DNA of 64,000 nt from Elmis aenea (taxonomy: Eukaryota; Arthropoda; Insecta; Coleoptera; Elmidae): the NCBI GenBank assembly GCA_947652605.1, contig OX393577.1:65062108-65126107 (forward strand). The letters are read 5' to 3'. A program made the translations under genes and the position numbers. The notes under the pieces are model-generated. The model worked only from the letters and a program-made list of their open reading frames with translations. It did no database searches and was not told the origin of the DNA. This document shows, piece after piece, positions 21,001-31,731 of this stretch. Position 1 is the stretch's first letter. Every line of letters begins with the position of its first letter.

Positions 21001-21791
21001 GAGTGTACTTTTTGGGGTATTAATGTTTAATACAGCGTCTGACTCCGTAACAATTTAATTAATTTAATCATTGTATTTCATATTTTAATGTCTTTAATGA
21101 AAAGTATAAGGATTTCCTTCAATTATTTCTAATCTCATTACCAATTTGCTCCAACATGCTGGTATTAATTTGATGCGCTCACGAAACGCTAGATTTAATC
21201 ATTTCAGAGTCCGTTTAGTCTTAAACGATAGGAAAATGTTACATGTGTGGAGGTTATTATTAATGTTATCTTCATTTTGTAATTATATCTGCTCAAGGTA
21301 TTTTTTAACTGCGTGAAAAAGCACAACACACGTTTAATGAAGACGGATTGGTGTATCTGTTGGTAAATCTAATAGACGTGGTGGTCTGTCAATCGGTTGT
21401 TGAAACATGGAGGTTTGTTGGTAATTAATTATTGTCATCGTCCCGTTCTTGAAATATTTGAAACACGCGTTGGATAGATGAAGTAATAAGTTTTAACAAG
21501 GGACGTGAATGAATTCTTGGAAACCAGGTGCGATTTTTTTTGCGTTTGTTTTAAAATTTTCTACATGCTTTGGTTATTTACCTGATTAGTTTAAAAAGTG
21601 TGCTGTTGGTTGGCTTACAGTTATTCTAAATGTTCTTGTATATGTTAATTTTAACTAAATCCGAAAGTTTTACAGGGTATCTCTGATATCATAAGCAAAA
21701 ATCTAATATCGATCTCTTGTTTTTTTCTCTCTTCAAGTAAATACGCCTGTCTTCTTTGATTTTTTTTATATCACTTTACATTTTGGTAGTA
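21001..21791. other. Intronic DNA, nothing recognised
   Basis: Read on both strands without finding a frame, transposon end or RNA structure. Confidence 0.4.
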
Positions 21792-23466
21792 CAGGGTGAT
21801 CCAAATTCGATGGGATTACATGGGCATCTCGCTTAATATTCAAGATAGAGAAACGGTTAAATTACCAAAAAATGTGCAGTTTTTTGAGACAACTCCGTTT
21901 TCAAAAACATTCTATCATTTCCGGTTTTCGAGTTGTTGGAAAAAAAGTGTTTTTTTATCATATTTATGTGTCATAAGTAGGTATCTCCGTTATGTTGTAA
22001 ATATCAAAAAAATGTATGAAGTGTTTTTGGATATGTTTATGTAAAATTCGATTAAACTAATTTTTTTTATGCTCGCCGTTAAAAAGTTATGACACAAACT
22101 TACCTTTTTTTTAAATGGAAGCTTTAGTTGGCTAGGACTGGATATATAAGGGTTTATGTAGTTATTTTCAATAACACGCAAATTACGAAGTTTTTTTTTT
22201 GTAAAGACAAAAATAGACTGTGGAAAAAAAAACAAGTTGTAAAACCTTTTAAAACTCATTTGGTACAAGTTACAAATGTTTTTTAAGGTGTTGAGATACA
22301 CATTATAAATATTTGAACATAAGTTAACAACAATATAGTCGGAATCAGCAGTTATGTTGTACGTTGTTGTTCAAATCTTTATAGTTTTTATCGTAAAAAC
22401 CAATTAGAAAACCTTTGTTACTTGTACCACATGAGTTTTGAATGGTTTTACACTTTGCTTTTTTTTTTGTTTTCAGAGCCTACTATGTTTTTCTTTACAA
22501 AAAAAAGATTATAGTTTTTCGGGCGGTTCTCTCAAACCGTTAATGAAAATTCCAAAAAAATTGCACAAGCCTACTCACAAAGGACGCGTGCATTGTAAAG
22601 TGACGAATTTTAAATTATTTTGTACACCTGGATATTTTTTATTATGAGCGACCTCTGTATTTCCCATGATTATAGTTTTTCGGGCGGTTCTTTGAAACCG
22701 ATACAAATAATTTCAAAAAATTGACACAGGCCTACTCACAGAAAACGTGTGCATCGAAAAGTGACGAATTTTAAATTATTTTGTACCTCTGGATATTTTT
22801 TATTATGAGCGATTTTTGTATTTCCCAAGAATGTAGTTTTTTCGGGCGGTTCTCTCAAACCGTTATTGAAAATTTCAAAAAATTTGCACAGGCCTACTCA
22901 CAGAGAACGCGTGCATCGAAAAGTGACGAATTGTAAATTATTTTGTACCTCTGGATATTTTTTATTATGAGCGACCACTGTATTTTCCAAGATTGTACTT
23001 TTTCGGGCGGTTCTCTCAAACCGTTAATGAGAATTTAAAAAAAGTTGCACATGCCTACTCACAGCGCGTGCATCAAAAAGTGTCGAATTTTAAATTATTT
23101 TGTACACCTTCGTAACTTGCGTATTATTGAAAATAACAACAATAACTTTTGTATATTTGGAATAAGAAAAAACTGAGGAATTGAAATAGGCCATAGCCAA
23201 CTATAGCTTTCATTTAAAAAAAGGTAAATTTGTGTCATGACTTTTTAACGGCGAGTGTAAATTTTTTTTTAGTATATCATTGAATAAAAATATCTAAAAA
23301 TAATCTCCATATTGTTTTTAGATATTTACAACAATGATGGAGATATGACACATTATAAATATATGACCAAAAAATAGCATAGTTGCTCTTAAATCATAGA
23401 TCATTTCGACCCACTTAACCAACTCTGTATCTCTTACCGTTCTGACGAGATCCCCATGCTGTGCAC
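21792..23466. mobile_element. Group-B CAGGGTG foldback element with internal tandem repeats
   Basis: The left end CAGGGTGATCCAAATTCGAT follows TA (21790-21791). The right half repeats the left in inverse: the CTCGCCGTTAAAAAGT/ACTTTTTAACGGCGAG block and the ATATCTCC...TTGTAAATATC block occur on opposite strands. The outermost right end is decayed, ending near GAGATCCCCATGCTGTGCACAG. Between the arms lie about 3.7 copies of a 161-bp unit (22508..23108). No transposase is present. Confidence 0.7.
22508..23108. repeat. 161-bp tandem repeat, almost four copies
   Basis: Units begin near 22508, 22669, 22829 and 22991 with TTTTTCGGGCGGTTCTCTCA (minor variants) and share the inner blocks GCCTACTCACA, CGTGCATC.AAAAGTG and TGAGCGA. 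The last unit is incomplete. The array is inside a foldback element and could be carried with it when it moves. Confidence 0.85.
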
Positions 23467-24280
23467 AGTAATTGAGACTCTCTGATTATTTTATAACATT
23501 TTAATTAAAAGCAATACTATAACTTACGTTCGATTAAGTCGTCTATACATTTAATCCTCAAAGACTTGGAGACATGAAATGTTTTTTTTTTTGAAGAACA
23601 CGTTCGAACGGAAACAAGTAAAAATCGAAATAAAAATCCAGCAGGTGTACGTTATAAAATCATAAGCTATAAAAATTTCTACATTTAAATACAGTAATCA
23701 ACTTTTTGCTCGTCTCATGACAACTGCAACTTTAAACTTAACATTATCATTTAATTTAGAACGCCTAATTTCATTTTAAATGAAAAATCGATTCTGAGGC
23801 ACGCTGCCATAATAATTTAATTTACATTTATTTGCTCGAGGCTGGATTCGCCAGTGATTATAAAGCATGTGATTTTTTTACGCTAATTTCGTTTTATCGT
23901 CCTTATTTTAAAGGTGTGGCCTTACATAACAAATTGCTGTGGATCTGCATCGACTTAATTAAGACAGAGGACTTAAAAACACATTGCAATCAAAAACTAA
24001 AGATGATTTATATAAAGGAAAGCTGGCTTTGTAATTATCTACGTTATTTAATTACATTTAAACATAACGTAGCCTTGCAAAAGGGCTTAAAACACTGTTT
24101 TTTCAGTTGTGTAAAACAATGAATCATTATTTACACAAGCTAGTTTGTAGGATGATGTTTTGCGCAATAGCTTCGGGAGACTTCAATGTTCGGTCAAGAA
24201 GGAAACCCGACCAAAAATACTAAGTAGGTACTATAAATTTTAAAATATTTTAAAACCTAGTTGTTTAGTTTGATTGAGAC
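23467..24280. other. Intronic DNA with part of a diverged dispersed repeat
   Basis: No gene seen. A sequence near 24175 (GTTCGGTCAAGAAGGAAACC and CGACCAAAAATACTA) recurs in diverged form near 26085 (AGATCAAGCAACGAACCCGA) and 26485 (CGATCAAGGAACAAACCCCGG). Confidence 0.35.
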
Positions 24281-25982
24281 CAGGGCCGTGTCTAGGTGTT
24301 TTGGCGCCCGGGGCAAGAACGAAAAATTGCGCCCCATTTCTAATAAAAAAAAAAGTTTCTCCGGGCCTGCTTTGTTCGGGCTTAGAAAATGGGGCTCGTT
24401 TTAAAAAACACTTTATAAAACACACATATGTATGCACATATAATATTTTTAATAATAAATAAATAATTAGGTAACATTTAACTTAAGGAATATACAATTT
24501 GGTAAAAAATAACATAATATGCACATGTAATATTTTTAATAATAAATAAATAAATACTTCAATAGTCAAACATTTAACTTAAGGAACATTATTTTTTTTA
24601 GTCGTGAGTCTTTCTACTGTTTGTAGGACTGTTGAGTTGTGTTGTGCTGACTTTTTTCCATGATCGCTTCTTCTTCTTTTCTTTTTATGCTTCTGGTATT
24701 CCAAGTACCTATTCTCATTTTATCTTTCTTATCTCTATTTTTTTCATTTTTAGTATCTCATGCTTTGATTGCTATCTGTTTTTCTTTATTCATGTCCGTT
24801 TTCGTGTAGTGATCGTGCCATTTTTTCCGTAACTTGTTTTCCGTCCTTAGTTTTTTGGGTCTGTTTTTTTGCTGTAGCTCCTCTTTCTCTTTATTCCATA
24901 GCCAGATGTTATTATCTACAATGAGTTTTTGATAAGCTACTCTGACTTTTTTGCCCTTTTTTCTTTCTTTTTCTGCCTCTTCTCTGATTTTTCTTTGTAT
25001 TTCTCTTTCTTTTACTGTTAGGTCATTGTCTATGTAAACGTTTTAACCTTTTAATTTGCTCTTATACTGCATTATCTTTATTTTATTTTACTCCCATTTA
25101 CTTGTCATTGCTATTGTCATACTTTTTCCATATTTCCGACCCACCACATACATCTGTTTGATATTTACTTTGACTCCTAAATTTTGATCTAGAAATTCTT
25201 CGATACCTGCTGTACCGTTACTTTCATCAAATTTTGCCCCCTTTATCACAATTTTATATTTCTTTTCTTTTTTTTTTCTGGTTCTTCTATTCTGTTTTCT
25301 AAGCTAAGCATCTTTTTTCTAAGCTCTTCGTTTTCTTTTTTTGTTGCACTAAATTCCTCCCTAAATGCTTTTTGTTCTTCCCTTATCTTTTTAACTTCTT
25401 CCACCAATTGGTTAATTACTTTTACTAATGCTTCCATTTGTTTTTCTTCCGTTGAACCTTTGGTTTTTGCTTGATCTGGTGATCTGATTACTAGTTTGTA
25501 CGTTCTGGATATTCCGCCTTCTTCTTTGTTTTTCTCTTCCTTGTCTCTTTTTCTTTTATAACTACTACCACTCGCTTTAAAAAATTTCTCCATGGATAAT
25601 ATTTTATTTTATTTAACTTTATTTATACGATTATATTTTAAAATTTAATTCACTACACAGTTATTAGTTTAATGTGCTTACTTACACTATCACTATTACT
25701 TGACGCGCTCTTGGGTTCATTATCACGCTACGTCAGCTGTCTATACCTCATACGCCGTACGTTATTTACTTGTTAATAACACTCTACAATTTAGATAAAA
25801 GGACTTAAGGAAGAAGGGACGCGCCAATAAACTTTGCCTAGGACACAAAATAATTTCGCGCTGGTACTGCGTAACGTAGATAACTCCAAAAAAAAAAGAA
25901 GACGTCAATGGCGATTTTGGCGCCCCCTGATTTCGGCGCCCGGGGCGAGCGCCCCCTTCGCCCCCCCCTAAACACGGCCCTG
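24281..25982. mobile_element. Non-autonomous hAT-type element with 8-bp target duplication
   Basis: The ends are CAGGGCCGTG at 24281 and CACGGCCCTG at 25982, followed inward on both sides by GC-rich sequence containing GGCGCCCGGGGC. The exact 8-bp direct repeat ATTGAGAC at 24273..24280 and 25983..25990 is the target duplication typical of hAT elements. No hAT transposase is present; most of the interior is a LINE copy on the minus strand. Confidence 0.85.
24595..25600 (-). mobile_element. Internally deleted LINE: ORF1 plus endonuclease start joined to the 3' tail
   Basis: Minus-strand frames from 25593 start MEKFFKASGSSYKRKRDK and hold a coiled coil with VKVINQLVEEVKKIREEQ. After a frameshift follows IVIKGAKFDESNGTAGIEEF and YVVGRKYGKSM, the RNA-binding part of an ORF1 protein. 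Near 24690 the text RIGTWNTRSIKRKEEE is the usual start of the LINE endonuclease domain. It is then followed almost at once by the 3' tail (AGTCAGCACAACACAACTCA) also seen at 48.2 and 63.1 kb. Nearly all of ORF2 is missing, so the copy could move only with help. It sits inside the hAT element. Confidence 0.7.
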
Positions 25983-25990
25983 ATTGAGAC

Positions 25991-28148
25991 TAAATAAACT
26001 ATTAACAGTGGGTAATATTACACCTTAATATTTCATTTTTATTATGTTTTTCACTCAATACGCAATACTATCAGAGACTTTAACGTTAGATCAAGCAACG
26101 AACCCGATCAAAAATACAGAATATCTCCATATAACTTCTTTCTTTAACGAACTATAAATAGCTTTTATGTTTGCTAGATTAGATTTAGACAGTTTTAAGA
26201 ATTTTTCTAGAATTAACATACATACGTTATTAAATAAATTAAATAAAAATTAAAGAACTGACTGTATAGGTATTTCAGTTATAAAATTGATTACTTTATT
26301 GTAATTTATTTTGTAATACTTATCAAAGCTCTATCTCTTAAAATAAATAAGTTATAAGACTGGGGACACCCATAAGTTTGTAAAATAACATAAAATTTTG
26401 CTGTTGTGTTAAACCATAAAAAATTATATACAAAAGTATTACTGCGTTAAAGTTAGTTTTACATAATAACCCCATAGAGTTAAACGGTCGATCAAGGAAC
26501 AAACCCCGGTAGAAACAACGATTCTAATGCTAGGTAAAGAAAGTAACCTTAATACGAAACAACATATTAATTGAAAACTATTCAAGGTTCTATAATATTA
26601 TACGTTACATTTTTCAAACAAACGTAAAAAATATTACTAAAGTAACAGTCAGCTAAATCAGGAAACTAAATATGCCGCTTATATAATGTCACAATGTTAC
26701 ATTTACCGACAGAGTCGATTTTATTGTTTTAAACAACAAATAACAATGACAAATCATTGTTTCCACCGGCGTGAAACGTAAAACTTGCCAGTAAATTTAA
26801 TTTGTTTTGATATATAGGTCACGGTTAAACTATAAAAATGTATGGTTTCTAGATTTTTTAACGACCACGTAGTTAAAGAATAATTCAACCCAATTACCAC
26901 CTCCACCACAATGAGATATTGTGAATAATTCATTGTTAACTGGAAGTAAAAATGTGCAAGGTGGTTTATGAATCTGTATTTATTTATTGAGCTAGACAAG
27001 CTGGCTCTTCGAGTATTAATTTGATTTAAAAAAGACCGTGCTTATAATATTTAAAGGGGGGACCAAATTAGAATGTTTTATGGGCTATTTTAAAAATTGC
27101 TGGAATTAAATATAATTTTGTGGTTTGAAGTTAGCAATTAATTCGTTTTGTGTTATGATGTTTTGAATACAATGCAAATGCTAAAAAAATGGATAAAACC
27201 AATTAAATTAATTATGCTGCCCGCATTGTTTAAAATTACAGCCTTATGGTGCTAAATTATATGTTCATATTATAGCTATTAGGGATGTATTTGTAATTAA
27301 TTTGTGCAAATTGTGTAGCGGTTTGGATTCGATCATATTTAATTTCTTGTTCAGCTTGTAATGTCAAGAAAATCCATTGTAATATTTAATCGCCGACTCC
27401 CAGGAAATCTATATCTCACACTGTTTTTTTTTAGTTATAGGATAAACGTGTTTGTTGATTTAGATCATCATTAAAAAATGTAATTGCAGCTTTTTACGTA
27501 TTTGTTATTCACGCGCCCAACCTTTCTTTGTGAGTAATAATGTAAAGTGCGTAGTGTTTTGTTAGTATTGTTTTTATCTCCTTGTGTAAATTCGTAAAAT
27601 TTTTCATCAAACTACGCCCTTTTCATGTGTGAGTAAACTGTCCGGTATTTTTTGTTGTTCTGTTTAGGTTTGACAACTTTCTTACTGCTGTCAAACCGGT
27701 AAAACTGCCGAATTTCTGCTTTTTTGCGTATATTCGCGGAATTAAAATGCTAATTGCTATTCTTTAATTAACGCTGATCTAACGAAAATGTAGATTTCTG
27801 TGATTGGGAAGTTGATTCTAATTTTTAAAAGAGTTTGTGTTCTAACTGTGTTGAGCTATCACAGAGGTGTAAATTAAGTGTTGTACTCCATTCGTTAAAT
27901 CGCTTAATTAAGTACTTTTTTTTGGAAATAAATGATCTTTAAACATCTCCACTACATTTCGGAGCAAAAAATTTAACAGAAACATGTCTATTTAAAGTTA
28001 ACAGTTAATTTTATTTAAATATTCGGCCCAAGTTGGGCAAGTCCAAATGTAAAAAAACGCCAAAAGTGCTGTTATTGAGTAATGGCATTGAAATGGTCCA
28101 TTTTTGAACTTCGTGAATATTGTAATCGTTAAGGAAAATTGTGTTTAC
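25991..28148. other. Intronic DNA of the AHNAK-like gene, no gene seen
   Basis: AT-rich throughout. It contains the diverged repeat copies near 26085 and 26485. The frame at 26754..26999 has no recognisable features and low-complexity composition. Confidence 0.4.
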
Positions 28149-28223
28149 CTTTAAATCCTGGGTTGTCAAAAGCGTATTCATTCTTTCCTTTTTCGGGATC
28201 AGTCTCCAATACTAAATGTTTTC
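28149..28223 (-). CDS. Most upstream recognisable coding exon of the AHNAK-like gene
   Basis: A 75-nt exon preceded by a long pyrimidine run ending CTAG (28224-28227) and followed by donor AAAG|GTAAAC at 28148. It codes KHLVLETDPEKGKNEYAFDN followed by PGFK. It ends in phase 1, which joins exactly to the AT opening the exon at 18389 and makes an Asp codon. The YAFDNPGF element resembles NPxF-type sorting or adaptor motifs in cytoplasmic tails; that role is inferred. The exon starts in phase 1, so at least one more coding exon must lie upstream, beyond 28.2 kb. Confidence 0.72.
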
Positions 28224-28465
28224 CTAGAAAAAAAAAAAAAAAAACAATTAGTTTGAATTGAACATAAAAATAGCAAGGAATAAGTCTTATAATCTACACA
28301 AGTACAAACAAATAAGTAACGTTAGTGATAGTGGATAGTTTTTATGATATTATATGAGCCGAAATTGATGAACAATGAACATTTGATAATGTAGTAGTGA
28401 AAGCAATAGGAAAAAAAGATTTGTTGCAATTTTCAGTTAGATGTAACAAAATTTAATGGTAGGTA

Positions 28466-29892
28466 GGGGAAGTTGGGGTAAGATGACGAACGGGGTAAGA
28501 TGACGAACGATTTTTACAGGCAATCCATCAAAAACTCAAATTCAAAATTTTCACTACCATCTGGAGGTTAGTAGACGAAGTTAATATTAGCTGATAAGAT
28601 TTTAATATAGTTCAAATTTCTTCCGTTAAAAGCAATTGTTTGTCATCACATGTTCGGTTACAATATTTATTGCCGGTGTTTAGTGTTTTTTTGGAAAACT
28701 CGGGTAAAAACAAATTGAATTTTGCTGTAGGTTGTACATTACCTGTGATAGTATTGGTATTCTGTTTAAATTTTATAAATATTTTTGTAGTTTTTTATGT
28801 AAATTAGAAAAACATTTTTAATATGTAGTGGGGTAAGATGACAGGGGTAAGATAACGATTCGTCATCTTGCCCCAGCAACCAGTAAGCACTGTTTTTGGT
28901 AATAAAGTTTTATTACATCCAGAACATCAATGCCAAGAACTTACAAAAAAAAGACCAATCGTGGTCAGTGGTCTCAAGGCGCAATGATAACTGCTATGCA
29001 CGACATTGAAGAAGGAACTACATCCTGCAATGCAGCTGCTGCTGCTGAATGTTTCTGACCATATCAATGGTAACATTGGTGGAGATACTAATGGTAACAT
29101 TGGTAGGGAGATTCCTGATGAAAACTCAGATGATTCAGACTTTTCTTCAGATGGCAATATTCCGTTGAAGCAAATGAAAAGCTATGCTTTGTTTACGCCT
29201 GTAAAAAATGATGGAGAACCTGAACCTTCTTCATCATCAAGGATTGTAAAGGGAAAACTATTTACCTCTAAAGGAACAAGCCCTAGCTGCTCAAAGTCGA
29301 AATCTGACACCTCACTGTGGAAAATCAGACCCTTGCCAACTATTAATCGTCCTGTTCAAAATAATAAAAAAACTCTCAGCGAGCGTAATTACTGGCACTC
29401 CCATAAAAAATCAATTAGAAGAGAAAGACAGGTTAGCAAAACAAGAGGGAGGAAATAGGCCTAATGAAAAAACTGCTATATCTTCTCAAACAACTGAATC
29501 TTTATCCTATTATTGTCTAATCTGCCACAAACCTTCTACAGAACCACCAGCGACAGACTGGATTCAGTGTTGCAAAATTCAAGAGTGGTGCCATGAAGAC
29601 TGCACCACTTATGATGGCCAAGGACAATTTATTTGTGTTTTATGTATGTAGGCGCCATCACCCCATTATGTTCGTCATCTTACCCGCACTATGGGGTAAG
29701 ATGACTAAAATGACATTTTTTGTTTATGTTTTTTTATTGTAATATTGGAAGCGCTGTTTAGTTTAAAATCATAGGGAATTCAAAGGTAATTCACCAATGT
29801 ATGTATTCGTCATTTTTATTTAATTATATCATTTTTCTCTTGGCCAAAACTTAATTTTCTTGTTGACCTAGTCATCTTACCCCAACTTCCCC
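28466..29892 (+). mobile_element. Deleted pogo/Tigger-like transposon keeping HTH and PHD ends
   Basis: The ends GGGGAAGTTGGGGTAAGATG and their complement CTTACCCCAACTTCCCC lie next to TA on both sides (28464-28465, 29893-29894). A GGGGTAAGATGACGAAC motif is repeated several times inside. At 28930 a frame starts MPRTYKKKTNRGQWSQGAM, the pipsqueak-type helix-turn-helix start of insect pogo-like transposases. A later frame codes a Ser-rich linker, and a third frame ends YYCLICHKPSTEPPATDW, IQCCKIQEWCHEDC and FICVLCM, a PHD-like zinc finger with a stop at about 29650. The DDE catalytic core is missing and the three parts are in different frames. It is a dead or non-autonomous copy. Confidence 0.82.
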
Positions 29893-29994
29893 TAATACGA
29901 GGCCGTATTTTTGTGTCCAGATAGCCTTGAAATAAAGCCCGTAGAAGAACAAAAAACGTTTATTTTTGTACATAACTACCATTATATCGATATA

Positions 29995-30190
29995 CAGGGT
30001 GATTGAAATTCGAGTTTAAGCATGGGGATCTCGCTTATTAAGTATAATAGCTAGAGTATAGGTTTAAATTTGGAAAAGTTGCTAAATTTTGGGCTTATTG
30101 ACAATTCAAAGAGAAGTTGGAAATATCTCAAACGGTAACCGAGAAAATTAGGAAAAACCGGAAAATACGATTTTTGAAAATCGTCCATCA
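29995..30190. mobile_element. Left end of a group-A CAGGGTG foldback element, broken
   Basis: After TA at 29993-29994 the sequence CAGGGTGATTGAAATTCGAG and the following 190 bp match the arms of the element at 8114..9693 closely. The match stops at GAAAATCGTC, where a Penelope-like insertion begins. A short piece of the opposite end (TAATAAGTGAGATCCCCATGC) lies at about 33231..33252. It may be the separated right part. Confidence 0.7.
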
Positions 30191-30430
30191 ACATAAAAAT
30201 GCGCCCTTTATAAATAATCTTACTTAAAAAGTACGTACCATTTTTATGAAAAATATCTTGTAGAAATGCTAGACCAGTTTCGAGAGTTTTACGCTCTTCA
30301 TCAGTACCAGTCTTTTTTAAATAGGTGAGCCATTGACTTAAAGACTATAGAGTCGAAACTGGACTTCGAGTAGCATTTCTACAAGAGCTTCTGCATAAGA
30401 AGTGGTGTGTTGTGATATTACTTAAATAAA
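30190..30430. mobile_element. Penelope-like insertion in inverted-pair form
   Basis: Two related units face each other: CTTGTAGAAATGCTAGACCAG on the left and CTGGACTTCGAGTAGCATTTCTACAAG (split here for length: CTGGACTTCGAG, then TAGCATTTCTACAAG) on the right. Each carries a GAAAC next to the conserved block. The left unit, on the minus strand, has a full hammerhead core (see next entry). The right unit, on the plus strand, keeps GTCGAAACTGGAC but has lost the CTGATGA box. The edges are approximate. Confidence 0.5.
30260..30310 (-). ncRNA. Hammerhead-ribozyme-like motif
   Basis: On the minus strand the order is CTGATGA (30304..30298), then AGAGCGTAAAACTCTC forming a 4-bp AGAG/CTCT stem with loop, then GAAA (30281..30278), then CTGGTC with a GTC cleavage triplet. 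These are all conserved core elements of a hammerhead with a minimal stem III, as in Penelope-like elements. Stem I can pair only partly (TA/TA, a mismatch, then two pairs), so self-cleavage activity is uncertain. Confidence 0.5.
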
Positions 30431-31339
30431 TCACTTAGATAATTCTGGCATTTATAGAATACGATATTTGAACCACTTTTGTTATTTCCAAGGCAAACTA
30501 GAAGTCCGTAAGGGTATTGGAACCTTAACCTTCAAATTTTTACAACATTGTTACATATTCATAACAGAGAGTCTAAAGTGGAGTTGTTAAAAACTTCTCT
30601 GAATATTAAATCATTCGATAATTAACAATAATTATACAACCTGATCTATAAAGCGATTTTTCTTGTGACTCGTAATGATATAACCGCCGCTTGGCCGGGT
30701 GCGACAAACTGCGATTAATTTTACATTTTGTAAACGCACCTATAATAAAATACTATAAATTTGACTTATAATGTAATTTCCTGCTAAAGATGGTAGTTAA
30801 AGAGTTTTTGCTCGGGCGTTAGGTTTTTGTTGGACCTGTTTTATTGACTATCGTCAATGGCGCCGTAAATAATTTTTATCAATTAATTTCTACGGCTGGC
30901 TTTTATTGTACACGGTCTAATAAAATTATTTAAACACTTGTGTAAAATTCAGCAAATTTGCATGTTGTCTAATAATATAATTTTATGGTTACATACTTTA
31001 ATTTTGATGTAAAAATTTCGTTTTATTGAACAAGTCCCACGTTTAGTCTCTTCTCTAGTTAAAAAAAAAACATTTATACAGTTCTTTCAGGTACTTTAAA
31101 ATTTTATATTTGTCATTTGCTTGTAATAGCCTTCATATAAAATAAAATTTTAATGAATGCTTACATTTACTAGTGACTCTATGTAACTGCAAACGATAAC
31201 TTTGTGTTAGATATCACTAACCATATCTATTTTTATTCATTACTGAAAATCAAGAAAAACCATAATTTACCAATACCAGAGAATTTACTTGTCAAGGTAT
31301 TCATGAAAAAAAAAAACAATTAAATGTCTAATGGCACTT
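30431..31339. other. Intronic DNA, nothing recognised
   Basis: No frame, transposon end or repeat was identified on either strand. Confidence 0.35.
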
Positions 31340-31690
31340 TCATTTGTCTGCGGTATTATTTTTGGTTCTATCTTTTTCCAGTCTTCTAACTCTATCTTCT
31401 ACGGATTTCATCTTCTCTTTTATTATCTTGTTTTCATTTTTCAGATATTCATTTTCAGTTTTAGTTCCTTTAGTTCCTCTTGATATGACCTCTGGTCATG
31501 TTTTGTTTCTTTTATATCTCTCATTACCGTTTTATCTCCTTTCGTTTTTCTCTCTTTTTGAGGTGACCTGTTAATCTTTTTACTATTTTTGCTCCCTTTT
31601 GATGTGTCTTCTATGTTCTGTTACTTTTTCTTTTCGAAACCTCCGGCGTATACTCGACGCTCTCGAGATGTTTTGTTTCTTTCATATCTT
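31340..31690 (-). mobile_element. LINE ORF1 fragment (coiled-coil region)
   Basis: The minus strand shows broken frames rich in Lys and Glu, with heptad-like text such as LKNENKIIKEKMKSVEDRV read across frames, like the ORF1 coiled coil at 25.3-25.6 kb. No intact frame remains. Confidence 0.4.
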
Positions 31691-31731
31691 TCATATACTT
31701 ACACACTTAACTATATCAAAGCCAACTTGTA

